A stretch of 64,000 bases of DNA from Bradyrhizobium diversitatis (GCF_016031635.1 NZ_JACEGD010000005.1:1-64000), one strand, 5' to 3'. Counted from the stretch's first letter, positions 43,177-53,483 are shown. Notes: generated by a model not told the origin, from the sequence alone. Numbers and translations: made by a program.

Positions 43177-44058
43177 TCAGTAGGTCACCTTGCGTTCGAC
43201 GAAGCGGAACTGGATGCCCGTCAGCACGATGACCATGAACATCAGGATCACCGATTGCGCCGCGGAGCTGCCGAGGTTTCCACCGAGCAGGCCGTCTGTA
43301 TAGACCTTGTAGACCAGCGTCTCGGTCGACTTGCCGGGGCCGCCCCGGGTCATGGTGTCGATGATGCCGAACGTATCGAAGAAGGCGTAGACGATGTTGA
43401 CGACCAGGAGGAAGAAGATGGTCGGCGACAGCAGCGGGAAGGTCACGGTCCAGAACCGCCGCATCGGGCGTGCGCCGTCGATCGCGGCAGCCTCGAGCAC
43501 GCTTCTGGGGATGCTCTGGAGGCCGGCGAGGAAGAACAGGAAATTGTAGGAGATCTGCTTCCACGCGGCGGCGAGGATGATCAGGGTCGCGGCCTGGTTG
43601 CCGTCGAGCAGCGGATTCCAGTCGACGCCGAGGGCGCGAAGATAGCGCGAGAGCACGCCGAGCGAGGGATGCAGCATGAAGATCCAGAGCACGCCGACGA
43701 CCGGCGGCGCCACCGCATAGGGCCAGATCAGCAGCGTGCGGTAGAGCATCGAGCCGCGCAGCGGCTTGTCCGCCATCACGGCGAGCAGCAGCGCGAACGA
43801 CAGCGACGACACCGCGATCGCGAACGAGAAGAAGAAGGTGCGCAGAATCGCCTCGAAATAGGCGGGCTCCTTGAACAGGTCGATATAGTTCTCGAACCAG
43901 ACGAAGCTGGTCGAGAGGCCGAAGGCATCCTGGAGCAGGAAGGACTGGATCACCGCCTGCAAGGCCGGCCAGTAGAAGAAAATCAGGACGATCGCGAGCT
44001 GCGGCGCAACCAGCGCGTAGGGCAACAGCTTGGATTGGAAAATGGCTTGCTTTTGCAT
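43177..44058 (-). CDS. ugpA: ABC transporter permease UgpA
   Basis: A 293-residue MalF-type permease with six hydrophobic helices. The EAA motif [19 protein letters not shown] precedes [16 protein letters not shown]. Lies 50 bases after ugpB, then ugpE 1 base later. Inner-membrane partner of UgpE. Confidence 0.92.
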   Translation of the reverse strand: MQKQAIFQSKLLPYALVAPQLAIVLIFFYWPALQAVIQSFLLQDAFGLSTSFVWFENYIDLFKEPAYFEAILRTFFFSFAIAVSSLSFALLLAVMADKPLRGSMLYRTLLIWPYAVAPPVVGVLWIFMLHPSLGVLSRYLRALGVDWNPLLDGNQAATLIILAAAWKQISYNFLFFLAGLQSIPRSVLEAAAIDGARPMRRFWTVTFPLLSPTIFFLLVVNIVYAFFDTFGIIDTMTRGGPGKSTETLVYKVYTDGLLGGNLGSSAAQSVILMFMVIVLTGIQFRFVERKVTY

Positions 44059-44108
44059 GATGCCCGCAGCAGCGGCAGGCCGGCTTCACCGGCCTGCCGC
44101 TTGTCGCC

Positions 44109-45425
44109 TTACTTCACGGCGGTCTTTTCGAACTGGCGCAGCATTGTGTTGCCGCGCTCGACGGCCGCATCCAGCGCCTGCTTGGCGGTCTTCTTGCCGG
44201 CCAGCGCCTGCTCGATCTCTTCGGCCCAGACGTCGCGGAGCTGCACCATGTTGCCGAGGCGCAGGCCGCGGGAGTTCTCGGTCGGCTCCTTGTTGGTGAG
44301 TTCGAGCAGCGGGGTCTCGAGATAGGGCTGGTCCTTGTAGAAGCCTTCCGCCTTGGCCTTCTCATACGCGGCCTTGGTGATCGGCAGATAGCCCGAGGAC
44401 TTGTGGATGTAGACCTGACGATCCGTATCGGAGAGGAAGGTCAGGAACTTCGCCACGCCCTTGTACTCGTCGGCCGACTTGCCGCCCATGATCCAGAGCG
44501 AGGCGCCGCCGATGATCGAGTTCTGCGGCGCGCCCTTGACGTCCGGATAATAAGGCATCGGCACCGCCGTGAAGGCGAACTTGGCCTGCGCCTTGACGTT
44601 GCCGAAGAACGCCGACGAGGTCAGGTAGAGCGGACATTCGCCCGAGGTGAAGCGGCCTTCGCCGGTGTTGGTGCGGCCGGCATAGTCGTAGGTCTTGTCC
44701 TTCTGGAGCTCGACCAGATTCTCGAGATGCTTGACCTGCAGCGGTCCGTTGAAGGAGAGCACGGTGTCGAAGCCGTCGAGGCCGTTGGCCTTGGTCGCCA
44801 GCGGCACGTTGTGCCAGGCGGAGAGCTGCTCGAGATTGACCCAGGTGACCCATGAGTTGGAGAAGCCGCAGGTGGCGTGGCCGGCCGCCTTCAGCTTCTT
44901 GGCGGCGTCGAACACCTCAGGCCAGGTCTTCGGGATCTCGACATTCGCCTTCTTCAGCTCGTCGAGGTTGACCCACATCACGGTCGACGACGAGTTGAAG
45001 GGGAAGGACAGCATCTCGCCCTTCGAGGTCGAATAATAGCCGGTGATCGCAGGCAGATAGGCCTTCGGATCGAACTTCTCGCCGGTCTCGGCCATCAGCT
45101 TGTAGACCGGCTTCACGGCGCCGGTCGCGGCCATCATGGTGGCGGTGCCGACCTCGAACACTTGCATGATGTGCGGCGCGTTGCCGGCGCGGAACGCCGC
45201 GATGCCGGCGTTCATCGTATCGGCGTAGTTGCCCTTGTAGGTCGGGATCACCTTGTAGTCGCTCTGCGCAGCGTTGAAGTCGTTGGCGAGCTTGACGATG
45301 ACGTCGTTGTTGGCGCCAGTCATCGCGTGCCACCACTGGATTTCGGTCACAGCCAGCGCCGGCGAAGCCGACAAGCCGACCGTGAGTGCAAATGCGGCAG
45401 CCGCACCAAAATGTCGAAGAGCCAT
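44109..45425 (-). CDS. ugpB: ABC transporter substrate-binding protein UgpB
   Basis: A 438-residue periplasmic binding protein with a signal peptide (ALRHFGAAAAFALTVGLSAS, cut after ALA). The mature start VTEIQWWHAMTGANNDVI and later FRAGNAPHIMQVFEVGTATM and GGASLWIMGG match UgpB-type extracellular solute-binding proteins (glycerol-3-phosphate class). ATG 45425 has GGGAGGA eight bases upstream; the longer frame is less likely. First gene of ugpBAEC; promoter in the upstream 300 bases. Confidence 0.92.
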   Translation of the reverse strand: MALRHFGAAAAFALTVGLSASPALAVTEIQWWHAMTGANNDVIVKLANDFNAAQSDYKVIPTYKGNYADTMNAGIAAFRAGNAPHIMQVFEVGTATMMAATGAVKPVYKLMAETGEKFDPKAYLPAITGYYSTSKGEMLSFPFNSSSTVMWVNLDELKKANVEIPKTWPEVFDAAKKLKAAGHATCGFSNSWVTWVNLEQLSAWHNVPLATKANGLDGFDTVLSFNGPLQVKHLENLVELQKDKTYDYAGRTNTGEGRFTSGECPLYLTSSAFFGNVKAQAKFAFTAVPMPYYPDVKGAPQNSIIGGASLWIMGGKSADEYKGVAKFLTFLSDTDRQVYIHKSSGYLPITKAAYEKAKAEGFYKDQPYLETPLLELTNKEPTENSRGLRLGNMVQLRDVWAEEIEQALAGKKTAKQALDAAVERGNTMLRQFEKTAVK

Positions 45426-45767
45426 CAAGAATCCTCCCTTGCCCGTCACTAAAGAAGCGCTTGCGCTAGCAGCACCATATGACGTTCACATGACTGTGTA
45501 AGCGGCCGAAACGAAAGCGGCAAGCGCTGGAAAAGGGAAGCCGGAAAATAGGCGAGGACGCGCGCGCGGCCGTTCGCGGTGCACATGCGTAGACGCGCCG
45601 CAGTGCAGTATTTTTGTGAGACTGAAGATCAGGCCGCGCGCCGGGTGAGGGCTTTATCCTCTGGGGGATTGTCCCTTCGCGGAGACACCCTCTCCCCAGC
45701 CCTCCCCCGCAAGCGGGGGAGGGAGCGCACCTCCGGCGACGCTCGCGATCTTATTTGATCGCGCCAC
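45426..45767. other. intergenic region between ugpB and the CoA-transferase
   Basis: Holds the ugpB promoter near its right of 45426, then a 10-bp palindrome (45701-45722) and a second hairpin CGCGATC/GATCGCG (45744-45763) just behind the CoA-transferase stop. No gene. Confidence 0.5.
45701..45722. repeat. short palindrome CCTCCCCCGC-AA-GCGGGGGAGG
   Basis: A 10-bp perfect stem of a very common Bradyrhizobium dispersed palindrome. Possibly terminator-like for the leftward CoA-transferase, though no T-run follows on that strand. Confidence 0.6.
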
Positions 45768-46973
45768 TCAGCGCTTGCGCTCGGGGCCGCAGACCGTGCC
45801 CTTCTCGACCATCGCGTCGATCTCGGCCTTGGAGTAGCCGAACTCGCCGAGCACCTCCGCCGCGTGCTGGCTGAATTTCGGCGGCAGGCGGCGCAGGCTC
45901 GGCTTTGAGCGATCGAGCCGGATCGGCGAGGCCACGCCCTTGTACCAATCCTTCTCGATAATATCGCCGCGTGCGATCGTGTGCGGGTTGGTCAACGCCT
46001 GGTCGATCTTCTGCACGGGGCCAGCGGGCAGGCCTGCCGCGAGCAGGCGATTGCACAGCGGCTCGGCCTCGTGCTGGCTGAACACCGCGGCGAGCTCGGC
46101 GCGCAGGGCCTCGCGATTGGCGATGCGGTCCTTGTTGCGGGCAAAGCGCGGGTCGGTGCCGAGCTCGGGCTTGCCGATCTCCTTGGCCAGCTTGCGGAAG
46201 GTGCCGTCATTGCCGACGCCGATGAAGATGTTGTCGGTCTTGGTCGGGAAGATCGCGTAGGGCACGAGGTTCGGATGCTCGTTGCCGGTGAGGCTCGGCG
46301 GCTTGCCATGCATGAAATAATTCGCGGTGTGCGGATGCATGATGGCAAGGCCGGTCTCGTACAGCGTCGTCTCCAGGAACTGGCCCTTGCCGGAGCGCTG
46401 CCGCTCCGACAGCGCCATCAGGATGCCGATCGCCGCATAAAGTCCGGTGGTGATGTCGACCAGCGGCACGCCGATCCGCATCGGCCCGCTCTCGGGCGAG
46501 CCGGTCGCCGCGATCATGCCGGTCATGGCCTGGATGATGGCGTCATAGCCGGGATTGCCGCCGCGCGGGCCGTCGGCGCCGAAGCCGCAGATCCGGCAAT
46601 GCACGAGGCGCGGGAATTTTTCGCGCAAGCTCTCGTTGCCGATGCCCCATTTCTCCAGCGTGCCCGGCTTGAAATTCTCGATCAGGACGTCGGCCGTCTC
46701 CAGCATCTTGAGCAGCACGGCGCGGCCGCCCTCGGAGGCAAGGTCGAGGCCGATCGAGCGCTTGTTGCGGTTGATGCCGACGAAATAGGCCGCGTCCTCC
46801 TCGTGGAAGGGAGGGCCCCATTCGCGCACCTCGTCGCCCGCGGGCGGCTCGACCTTGATCACGTCGGCGCCATGGTCGGCGAGGATCTGGGTGCAGTAAG
46901 GACCGCCGAGCACGCGCGTGAGATCGATGACGCGCAGTCCGCTCATGGCACCTTGGGCGGCTTCAGAACTCAT
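45768..46973 (-). CDS. CaiB/BaiF family CoA-transferase
   Basis: A 401-residue class III CoA-transferase. Family blocks are GLRVIDLTRVLGGPYCTQIL, ADVIKVEPPAGDE, YFVGINRNKRSIGLDL and the Asp of ITTGLYAAIGILMALSER, with the catalytic Asp in the VDIT segment near residue 172. Transfers CoA between an acyl-CoA and a free acid; the substrate pair is not predictable. Start ATG 46973, ahead of which GGAGAAG sits in range. Single gene. Confidence 0.85.
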   Translation of the reverse strand: MSSEAAQGAMSGLRVIDLTRVLGGPYCTQILADHGADVIKVEPPAGDEVREWGPPFHEEDAAYFVGINRNKRSIGLDLASEGGRAVLLKMLETADVLIENFKPGTLEKWGIGNESLREKFPRLVHCRICGFGADGPRGGNPGYDAIIQAMTGMIAATGSPESGPMRIGVPLVDITTGLYAAIGILMALSERQRSGKGQFLETTLYETGLAIMHPHTANYFMHGKPPSLTGNEHPNLVPYAIFPTKTDNIFIGVGNDGTFRKLAKEIGKPELGTDPRFARNKDRIANREALRAELAAVFSQHEAEPLCNRLLAAGLPAGPVQKIDQALTNPHTIARGDIIEKDWYKGVASPIRLDRSKPSLRRLPPKFSQHAAEVLGEFGYSKAEIDAMVEKGTVCGPERKR

Positions 46974-47146
46974 GCCTTCGCTTCTCCTGTGTCGAGGTTC
47001 GGTCACAGGCCTAGCGAGGTTTGCCAGGAGCAGCAATGGCTCCTGGCGTGGGGCCGCATGCGCCGTCGCGCGTCGATGCCGCGGCGCGGCAAAACGACGA
47101 AGGCCGGCCCTGGGGGAATCCCGGGCCAGCCCATCCGCACTCCAGA

Positions 47147-47572
47147 TCAGACGACCGTCAGGCGAACGTCGACATTGCCGCGCGTGGCATTGGAGTAGGG
47201 GCACACCTGATGTGCCTTTTCAACCAGCGCCTCGGCCTCGGCGCGGGCAAGGCCCGGCAGCGAGACGGCCAGATCGATGTCGAGGCCGAAGCCGCCTTCG
47301 GAGCGCGGTCCGATGCCGACGGTCGAGGTGACGGAGGCGTCGGCCGGAACCTTCGGGCCGCCCTGCGAAGCCACGAACTTCATCGCGCCGATGAAGCAGG
47401 CGGCATAGCCGGCCGCAAACAGCTGCTCGGGATTGTTGCCGGCGCCGCCACCGCCGCCGAGCTCCTTCGGCGTGGTGAGCTTGACGTCGAGCGCGCCGTC
47501 GAGGGTCGCGGCATGGCCGTCGCGGCCGCCGGTGGCTTTTGCGCTGGTCTTGTAGAGGACGTTCACGGACAT
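47147..47572 (-). CDS. ohr: organic hydroperoxide reductase Ohr
   Basis: A 141-residue OsmC-fold peroxidase with the two reactive cysteines, Cys near 60 ([12 protein letters not shown]) and Cys near 124 ([13 protein letters not shown]). Reduces organic hydroperoxides using lipoyl thiols. Divergent from ohrR with 154 bases between, where three 12-bp palindromes lie. ATG 47572 starts the family sequence ([19 protein letters not shown]). Confidence 0.93.
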   Translation of the reverse strand: MSVNVLYKTSAKATGGRDGHAATLDGALDVKLTTPKELGGGGGAGNNPEQLFAAGYAACFIGAMKFVASQGGPKVPADASVTSTVGIGPRSEGGFGLDIDLAVSLPGLARAEAEALVEKAHQVCPYSNATRGNVDVRLTVV

Positions 47573-47609
47573 TGTGGTCTCCCTGGGTCCTGGGGTCAGT
47601 GCGATCTTT

Positions 47610-47672
47610 ATTGCAGGCAATTAGATTGCGCGCAATTGAAATTGCGACGTCTCACATTTAATTGTTCGCAAT
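47610..47672. promoter_or_regulatory. OhrR operators (three 12-bp palindromes)
   Basis: ATTGCAGGCAAT (47610-47621), ATTGCGCGCAAT (47625-47636) and ATTGTTCGCAAT (47661-47672) are all ATTGNNNNCAAT-type palindromes. The first two are 15 bases centre to centre, the third 36 further. Consistent with OhrR binding that controls both divergent genes. Confidence 0.65.
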
Positions 47673-47726
47673 TGAATGTGCCGTCGACCGGCCTCACAAT
47701 GCGGCCGAACCTCGTGAGATTCTGCA

Positions 47727-48188
47727 ATGGCCCGGAAACCATCGGCAGCGGACGCGCCGCTGCGGCTCGACAACCAGATCTGCTTTGCGGTTTATTCCGC
47801 AGCGCATGCCTTCAACCGCGTCTACAAGCCGCTGCTCGACCGGCTCGGCCTGACCTATCCGCAATATCTGGTGATGCTGGTGCTGTGGGAGCGAGACGAC
47901 GTGCCGGTCAAGGACATCGGCGAGAAGCTGTTCCTGGATTCGGGCACGCTGACGCCGCTGCTCAAGCGGCTCGAGGCCGCCCATCTCGTCAAGCGCAGCC
48001 GCTCGCGCGAGGACGAGCGTCAGGTGCTGATCGCGCTGACGCCGCAGGGATACGCGCTCAAGGAAAAGGCCCGCGCCGTGCCGCAGTCGATCCTGGCGGC
48101 GTCGGATTGCTCGGTGTCGGAACTGGTCGCGATGAAGGACGAGATCGTCGCGCTGCGCGACAGGCTGAACGCGGTGATCGGGGAGTAG
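47727..48188 (+). CDS. ohrR: OhrR, MarR family peroxide-sensing repressor
   Basis: A 153-residue winged-helix regulator with the sensing Cys in [12 protein letters not shown] (near 21), then the MarR core [38 protein letters not shown] and the wing [12 protein letters not shown]. Oxidation of the Cys releases ohr. Reads away from ohr; the operator array is between them. Confidence 0.9.
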   Translation: MARKPSAADAPLRLDNQICFAVYSAAHAFNRVYKPLLDRLGLTYPQYLVMLVLWERDDVPVKDIGEKLFLDSGTLTPLLKRLEAAHLVKRSRSREDERQVLIALTPQGYALKEKARAVPQSILAASDCSVSELVAMKDEIVALRDRLNAVIGE

Positions 48189-48192
48189 GGGG

Positions 48193-48423
48193 TTAGCAGA
48201 GCCGCTTTTTTGAGAAGGCGCGACCGGAGTGTGATTTGAGGTATTTCTCGAATGCCAAGGCTTTCAGCTTATCAGGGAAGACCAGCTTCCACGGCACGAA
48301 CTTGGCGGTGTGAGCGGATCTGCCGGCATTGTGCTCCGGGAGACGTCGCTTCAGATATTCGGTGGCACCAATGTATTCCTGCTCGGGGAACTCGATGCTC
48401 CGGATGATGTAGACATACCACAT
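48193..48423 (-). CDS. GIY-YIG nuclease superfamily protein
   Basis: A 76-residue single-domain protein: WYVYIIRSIEF (the GIY-like strand), YIGATEYLKRRLPEHN (the YIG element with Arg and His), KFVPWKLVF and a KALAFEKYLKSHSGR helix with the catalytic Glu. Typical of the short UPF0213-type nucleases of unknown target. Almost end-to-end with ohrR (4 bases). Confidence 0.85.
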   Translation of the reverse strand: MWYVYIIRSIEFPEQEYIGATEYLKRRLPEHNAGRSAHTAKFVPWKLVFPDKLKALAFEKYLKSHSGRAFSKKRLC

Positions 48424-48487
48424 CGATGTCTCGCGGCTGGGTAGCCGGATGGGAAGTAGAGGAAATCAGAACCTGAGGCAGTCCGTC

Positions 48488-48573
48488 TTCGCCCTTCGGG
48501 CTACGCCGGACACCACGCTTCGCCCTTCAGGCTCCGTCGTGGCTGCGCCACGCGTAGCCCGAAGGGCGAAGCG

Positions 48574-48578
<5 letters not shown>
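48488..48578. repeat. inverted repeat ending in the 3' end of tRNA-Ala
   Basis: Two nested inversions: TTCGCCCTTCGGGCTACGC (48488-48506) against 48552-48570, and CACCACGCTTCGCCCTTC (48511-48528) against 48561-48578. The second arm covers the CCA, A73 and C72 of the tRNA gene, so the tRNA 3' end is part of the palindrome. Confidence 0.7.
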
Positions 48579-48649
<71 letters not shown>

Positions 48650-48744
48650 TTAGTCCTTCACCGGAGTGAACCTGGTCGATCACCCCGGACCGGCGAGCCG
48701 AGCGACTCGCGCGGTGCACCCTTTTTCACAGATCAGGGCTGATC

Positions 48745-49152
48745 TCAAGTCTCTTCATCACCTCCGACGTCACCAATGATGTCGGTCACGTCCTCATCGC
48801 CCTCTTCCTCGTCGGCAATGAAGGTCGAATCATCGTCATCGTCGTCATCGATGGTCTCGTCGACCTCGATATCGTCCTCGGATTCCGGCACGACGGCCTT
48901 GACCTTGCCGGTGTTTTCCTCGGCATCGGCTTCCTCGAGGGAGACCAACTCTTCGGCCTCTGCCGGCTCCGGCGCGGTGTCCTGGGCCATATTGCGGGCC
49001 TCGGCGCCGCGGGGCGCACGCGCAGGAGCGACCGGGGCGATCGGCACCACCTCGCCGGTATAGGGCGAGATCACCGGATTCTTGTTGAGGTCATAGAACT
49101 TCTTGCCCGTGGTCGGGCAAATACGTTTAGTTCCGAGTTCGGACTTGGCCAC
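48745..49152 (-). CDS. TIGR02300 family protein (FYDLNKNP motif)
   Basis: A 135-residue alphaproteobacterial protein of unknown role. The N-terminus has the signature KRICPTTGKKFYDLNKNP and a PYTGEVVP block; a Cys and His-like pair hint at a zinc knuckle. The C-terminal half is extremely acidic (Asp/Glu runs). GTG 49152 (Val-Ala-Lys-Ser-Glu-Leu-Gly) is chosen with AGGA upstream; the longer frame adds an unlikely extension. Immediately left of tRNA-Ala and divergent from aroA. Confidence 0.85.
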   Translation of the reverse strand: MAKSELGTKRICPTTGKKFYDLNKNPVISPYTGEVVPIAPVAPARAPRGAEARNMAQDTAPEPAEAEELVSLEEADAEENTGKVKAVVPESEDDIEVDETIDDDDDDDSTFIADEEEGDEDVTDIIGDVGGDEET

Positions 49153-49312
49153 GGCAGGAATCCTGGGAATGTCTGAAAAGCGGTGCTTCACTTGGCTAGT
49201 TGGCGGCCCGCTGTCAATAGCGCATTACAGGAGAACGACATGCCCGTGACGAGGCGCGGACCTTGTGGTACCTGCGCCGCAGCCCGGTGAGGGCGCATCC
49301 AAGGACACAATC

Positions 49313-50650
49313 TTGACCCATTCCGACCAACCGAGGCCGCTCCAGGCCCGCGCCAGCGGTCCCTTGACCGGGAAAGTACGGGTGCCCGGGGACAAGTCGA
49401 TCTCCCACCGCGCCCTCATCCTGGGCGCGCTCGCGGTCGGCGAGACCAGGATTTCAGGCCTGCTGGAGGGCGAGGACGTCCTCAACACAGCCAAGTCCAT
49501 GCAGGCGCTCGGCGCCAGGGTCGAGCGTACCGGCGATTTCGCGTGGAAGGTGCAGGGCGTGGGCGTTGGGGGCTTCGCCCAGCCCAAGGCGCCGCTGGAT
49601 TTCGGCAACTCCGGCACCGGCTGCCGGCTGGTCATGGGCGCCGTTGCCGGTTGCCCGATCTCGGCGGTGTTCGACGGCGACGCCTCGCTGCGCAGCCGCC
49701 CCATGCGCCGGATCCTCGATCCGCTGGAAAAGATGGGCGCCAGGGTCGTGTCCGGGGGCGAGGGCGGCCGCCTGCCACTGACCGTCCAGGGCGCGCGCGA
49801 TCCGCTGCCGATCACCTACAGGACCCCGGTCGCCTCGGCCCAGATCAAATCGGCTGTGCTGCTGGCGGGCCTGGCTGCGCCGGGCACCACGACCGTGATC
49901 GAGAGCGAGGCCAGCCGCAACCACACCGAGCTGATGCTGAAGCATTTTGGCGCCGACATCACCTCGGTCCAGGAAGGCCAGCACGGCCGCCGCATCACGC
50001 TGGTGGGCGAGCCCGAGCTGCATGGCGCCAACGTCGTCGTGCCTGCCGATCCCTCTTCGGCGGCCTTCCCGATTGTTGCGGCGCTGGTCGTCGAGGGTTC
50101 CGATATCGTGCTGTCCGACGTCATGACCAATCCGCTGCGCACAGGTCTTTTCACCACGCTGCGCGAAATGGGCGCCTCGATCGAGGAGAGCGAGGTGCGG
50201 GGCGATGCCGGCGAGCCGATGGCGCGCTTGCGCGTGCGCGCCTCGAAGCTGCGCGGCGTCGAGGTACCGCCGGAGCGCGCGCCCTCGATGATCGACGAAT
50301 ACCTGGTGCTGGCGGTCGCAGCCTCCTTCGCCGAAGGCACGACGATCATGCGCGGCCTGCAGGAGCTGCGCGTCAAGGAATCCGACCGGTTGGAGGCGAC
50401 CGCCGCCATGCTTCGCGTCAACGGCGTCAAGGTCGAGGTCTCCGGCGACGATCTGATCGTCGAAGGCCGCGGCCATGTCCCCGGTGGCGGGACCGTCGCC
50501 ACCCACATGGACCATCGCATCGCGATGTCCGCGCTGGTGATGGGCTGCGCCTCCGACCAGCCGGTGACGGTCGACGACACCGCCTTCATCGCCACCAGTT
50601 TCCCGGATTTCATTCCGATGATGCGTTCGCTAGGGGCCGAGTTCTCATGA
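49313..50650 (+). CDS. aroA: 3-phosphoshikimate 1-carboxyvinyltransferase (EPSP synthase)
   Basis: Sixth step of the shikimate pathway: shikimate-3-phosphate plus PEP to EPSP. The 445-residue product shows [15 protein letters not shown] at the N-terminal substrate site, [29 protein letters not shown] and the RVKESDR block in [12 protein letters not shown]. Class II features ([17 protein letters not shown]) match glyphosate-tolerant rhizobial enzymes. TTG 49313 has AAGGA eight bases upstream; ATG 49265 is the alternative. Overlaps cmk by 4 bases, with rpsA beyond. Confidence 0.93.
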   Translation: MTHSDQPRPLQARASGPLTGKVRVPGDKSISHRALILGALAVGETRISGLLEGEDVLNTAKSMQALGARVERTGDFAWKVQGVGVGGFAQPKAPLDFGNSGTGCRLVMGAVAGCPISAVFDGDASLRSRPMRRILDPLEKMGARVVSGGEGGRLPLTVQGARDPLPITYRTPVASAQIKSAVLLAGLAAPGTTTVIESEASRNHTELMLKHFGADITSVQEGQHGRRITLVGEPELHGANVVVPADPSSAAFPIVAALVVEGSDIVLSDVMTNPLRTGLFTTLREMGASIEESEVRGDAGEPMARLRVRASKLRGVEVPPERAPSMIDEYLVLAVAASFAEGTTIMRGLQELRVKESDRLEATAAMLRVNGVKVEVSGDDLIVEGRGHVPGGGTVATHMDHRIAMSALVMGCASDQPVTVDDTAFIATSFPDFIPMMRSLGAEFS

Positions 50651-51285
50651 TCATCGCCATCGACGGGCCCGCGGCTTCGGGCAAGGGGACGCTCGGCAAG
50701 CGTCTCGCCCACCATTACGGCTATCGTCATCTCGATACCGGCGTGATCTATCGCGCGGTCGCCTATGCCTTGATGCAGTCAGGGCACGACCTCAACGACG
50801 AGGCGGCTGCGGTGCAGGCCGCGTTGGAGCTCGACCCCGAAAAGTTCGGCAATCCTGCGCTGAAGACCCAGAAGGCCGGCGAGGGCGCCTCGATCGTTTC
50901 GGCGATCCCCAGGGTCCGCGAGGTCCTGGTCAACTTTCAGCGGCAATTCGCCGCCGATCCGCCCGGGGCAGTGCTGGACGGCCGGGACATTGGAACCGTG
51001 ATCTGCCCGCATGCCGACGTGAAGATCTTCGTCGTCGCCGACGCCAAGGTTCGCGCCCGCCGCCGCACCATGGAGGCCAGGGCGAGGGGCGAGGAGGCCG
51101 ACGAGGCCGCCGTGCTCGCCGACATCATCCAGCGCGACGAACGCGACAAGAACCGGCCGATTGCGCCTTTAAAGCCCGCCCCGGATGCTTACTTGCTAGA
51201 TAACTCCCAACTGGATATAGAAGGCGGCGTCCGGGCCGCCATCGACATTATCGAGGCCGTCCGAGCGGGCCGGTCGCGGGGCTAA
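50647..51285 (+). CDS. cmk: cytidylate kinase
   Basis: A 212-residue NMP kinase: P-loop GPAASGKGT, then [26 protein letters not shown] and [12 protein letters not shown] with the Arg residues of the family. Phosphorylates CMP and dCMP. ATG 50647 is inside the last codons of aroA (ATGA). The conserved aroA-cmk-rpsA order holds. Confidence 0.95.
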   Translation: MIIAIDGPAASGKGTLGKRLAHHYGYRHLDTGVIYRAVAYALMQSGHDLNDEAAAVQAALELDPEKFGNPALKTQKAGEGASIVSAIPRVREVLVNFQRQFAADPPGAVLDGRDIGTVICPHADVKIFVVADAKVRARRRTMEARARGEEADEAAVLADIIQRDERDKNRPIAPLKPAPDAYLLDNSQLDIEGGVRAAIDIIEAVRAGRSRG

Positions 51286-51553
51286 GCCGCAGCCGTCATT
51301 GGAGGAAGCGCCCGCTCCCGCCTCTTTGATGTCGATACTTCGGTCCCCTCGTTTCGGGGCCGGCGCAATCCAGGCTCCGGACAAAGATTCCACGTATCGA
51401 ACGCGCGGGCCTCTGCCGGCCCGTTTCCGCTATTCCGGCGCCGAGCCGGGGTAGCGAGCGGTCGCTCGAAGGTTTTTGCGGACCTTCCGACACTGCGCGT
51501 GCGATGCGCCCATGAACCCAACGGCCGGCAAGACTTCCGCAACTGGAGAACAA
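51286..51553. other. rpsA leader region
   Basis: Holds an imperfect hairpin near 51340-51365 (CGGTCCCCTCGTTTCGGGGCCGG) that may be an attenuator of cmk or an rpsA control element, and the strong RBS GGAGAA (51545-51550) for rpsA. Confidence 0.4.
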
Positions 51554-53260
51554 ATGGCTTCGACTTCTGCTGATACCTATAGCCCTTCGCGTGACGATTT
51601 CGCCGCGATGCTCGACGAGTCCTTCGCAGGCGGCAACCTGCAGGAAAGCTCCGTTATCAAGGGCAAGGTGGTTGCAATTGAAAAGGACATGGCCGTCATC
51701 GACGTCGGCCTGAAGACCGAGGGCCGCGTCGCGCTGCGCGAATTTTCCGGCCCCGGCCGTGAAAGCGACCTCAAGGTCGGCGACGAGGTGGAAGTGTTCC
51801 TCGATCGCATCGAAAACGCGCTCGGCGAAGCCGTGCTGTCCCGCGACAAGGCGCGCCGCGAAGAGAGCTGGGGCAAGCTCGAGAAGGCGTTCCAGAATAA
51901 CGAGAAGGTCAACGGCGTCATCTTCAACCAGGTCAAGGGCGGCTTCACGGTCGACCTCGACGGTGCCGTGGCGTTCCTGCCGCGCTCGCAGGTCGACATC
52001 CGCCCGATCCGCGACGTTGCGCCGCTGATGAACAACTCGCAGCCGTTCCAGATCCTCAAGATGGACCGCCGCCGCGGCAACATCGTCGTCTCCCGCCGCA
52101 CGGTGCTGGAAGAGACCCGCGCCGAGCAGCGTCAGGAGCTGGTGCAGAACCTCGAAGAGGGTCAGGTCATCGACGGCGTGGTCAAGAACATCACCGATTA
52201 CGGTGCGTTCGTCGACCTCGGTGGCATCGACGGCCTGCTGCACGTCACCGATATCGCGTGGCGCCGCGTCAACCACCCGACCGAGGTGCTCTCGATCGGC
52301 CAGACCGTGAAGGTCAAGATCATCAAGATCAACCACGAGACGCACCGCATCTCGCTGGGCATGAAGCAGCTGCTGGACGATCCGTGGCAGGGCATCGAAG
52401 CCAAGTACCCGCTGGGTGCCCGCTTCACCGGCCGCGTCACCAACATCACCGACTACGGCGCGTTCGTCGAGCTCGAGCCGGGCATCGAAGGCCTGATCCA
52501 CGTCTCCGAGATGTCGTGGACCAAGAAGAACATGCATCCCGGCAAGATCGTCTCGACCTCGCAGGAAGTCGACGTGCAGGTGCTGGAAGTTGATTCCGTC
52601 AAGCGCCGCATCTCGCTCGGCCTCAAGCAGACCATGCGCAACCCCTGGGAGGTCTTCGTCGAAGCTCACCCGACCGGTTCGGTGGTCGAGGGCGAGGTCA
52701 AGAACAAGACCGAGTTCGGTCTGTTCCTGGGTCTCGAGGGCGACGTCGACGGCATGGTCCACCTCTCCGACCTCGACTGGAAGCTTCCGGGCGAGCAGGT
52801 GATCGACAACTACAAGAAGGGCGACATGGTGAAGGCCGTGGTGCTCGATGTGGACGTCGAGAAGGAGCGTATCTCGCTCGGCATCAAGCAGCTCGAAGGC
52901 GACCCCTTCGCCGAGCCGGGCGATGTCAAGAAGGGCGCGGTCGTGACCTGCGAAGTGCTCGAAGTGAAGGAGAGCGGTATCGAGGTGAAAATCGCCGGTA
53001 CCGACTTCACCACCTTCATCAAGCGCTCGGAACTCGCCCGTGACCGCAACGACCAGCGTGCCGAACGCTTCGCCGTCGGCGAGAAGGTCGATGCCCGCGT
53101 GATCCAGTTCGACAAGAAGGCCCGCAAGGTCCAGGTGTCGATCAAGGCGCTCGAAGTCGCCGAAGAGAAGGAAGCCATCGCGCAGTACGGCTCTTCCGAT
53201 TCGGGCGCGACGCTCGGCGACATTCTGGGCACCGCGCTCAAGAACCGCGACAGCAAGTAA
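51554..53260 (+). CDS. rpsA: 30S ribosomal protein S1
   Basis: A 568-residue S1 with six OB-fold S1 repeats. The repeats' GxFVDLGGIDGLLHVTDIAW, GAFVELEPGIEGLIHVSEMS and FGLFLGLEGDVDGMVHLSDL blocks are clear; the first is the divergent ribosome-binding one. S1 delivers mRNA to the 30S. ATG 51554 follows GGAGAA by three bases. A strong terminator ends the gene at 53286. Confidence 0.96.
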   Translation: MASTSADTYSPSRDDFAAMLDESFAGGNLQESSVIKGKVVAIEKDMAVIDVGLKTEGRVALREFSGPGRESDLKVGDEVEVFLDRIENALGEAVLSRDKARREESWGKLEKAFQNNEKVNGVIFNQVKGGFTVDLDGAVAFLPRSQVDIRPIRDVAPLMNNSQPFQILKMDRRRGNIVVSRRTVLEETRAEQRQELVQNLEEGQVIDGVVKNITDYGAFVDLGGIDGLLHVTDIAWRRVNHPTEVLSIGQTVKVKIIKINHETHRISLGMKQLLDDPWQGIEAKYPLGARFTGRVTNITDYGAFVELEPGIEGLIHVSEMSWTKKNMHPGKIVSTSQEVDVQVLEVDSVKRRISLGLKQTMRNPWEVFVEAHPTGSVVEGEVKNKTEFGLFLGLEGDVDGMVHLSDLDWKLPGEQVIDNYKKGDMVKAVVLDVDVEKERISLGIKQLEGDPFAEPGDVKKGAVVTCEVLEVKESGIEVKIAGTDFTTFIKRSELARDRNDQRAERFAVGEKVDARVIQFDKKARKVQVSIKALEVAEEKEAIAQYGSSDSGATLGDILGTALKNRDSK

Positions 53261-53285
53261 GCGAAACGCAAGTTTTGCTGCATCG

Positions 53286-53314
53286 AAGCCCCGGCGCGAG
53301 CCGGGGCTTTTTTG
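53286..53314 (+). terminator. rpsA terminator
   Basis: AAGCCCCGGC-GCGA-GCCGGGGCTT followed by six T, a classical strong rho-independent terminator 25 bases after the rpsA stop. Confidence 0.95.
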
Positions 53315-53346
53315 TTCGCTGCGTATTCTGTTGCAACATGCTCGAC

Positions 53347-53483
53347 TGTCATCCCGGGGCGCGCGAAGCGCGAGCCCGGGACCCATACCCACAGGCAGAT
53401 GTTTGACGACGACTAGCAGTGGGAGCTCTGCCTCGCACTGCTCCCTGGGGTTATGGATCCCCGCGTTCGCGGGGGATGACGAC
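53347..53483. repeat. palindromic intergenic repeat (TGTCATCCCGGGG type)
   Basis: Ends TGTCATCCCGG and CGGGGGATGACGA are inverse; inside, CCCGGGACCCATA and TATGGATCCCCG also pair. Another Bradyrhizobium-type element of ~135 bases between rpsA and sppA. Confidence 0.6.

Noticed and set aside
45744..45763. CGCGATC/GATCGCG hairpin behind the CoA-transferase as a terminator
   Set aside because: No T-run follows on the leftward strand, so it was not listed as a terminator.
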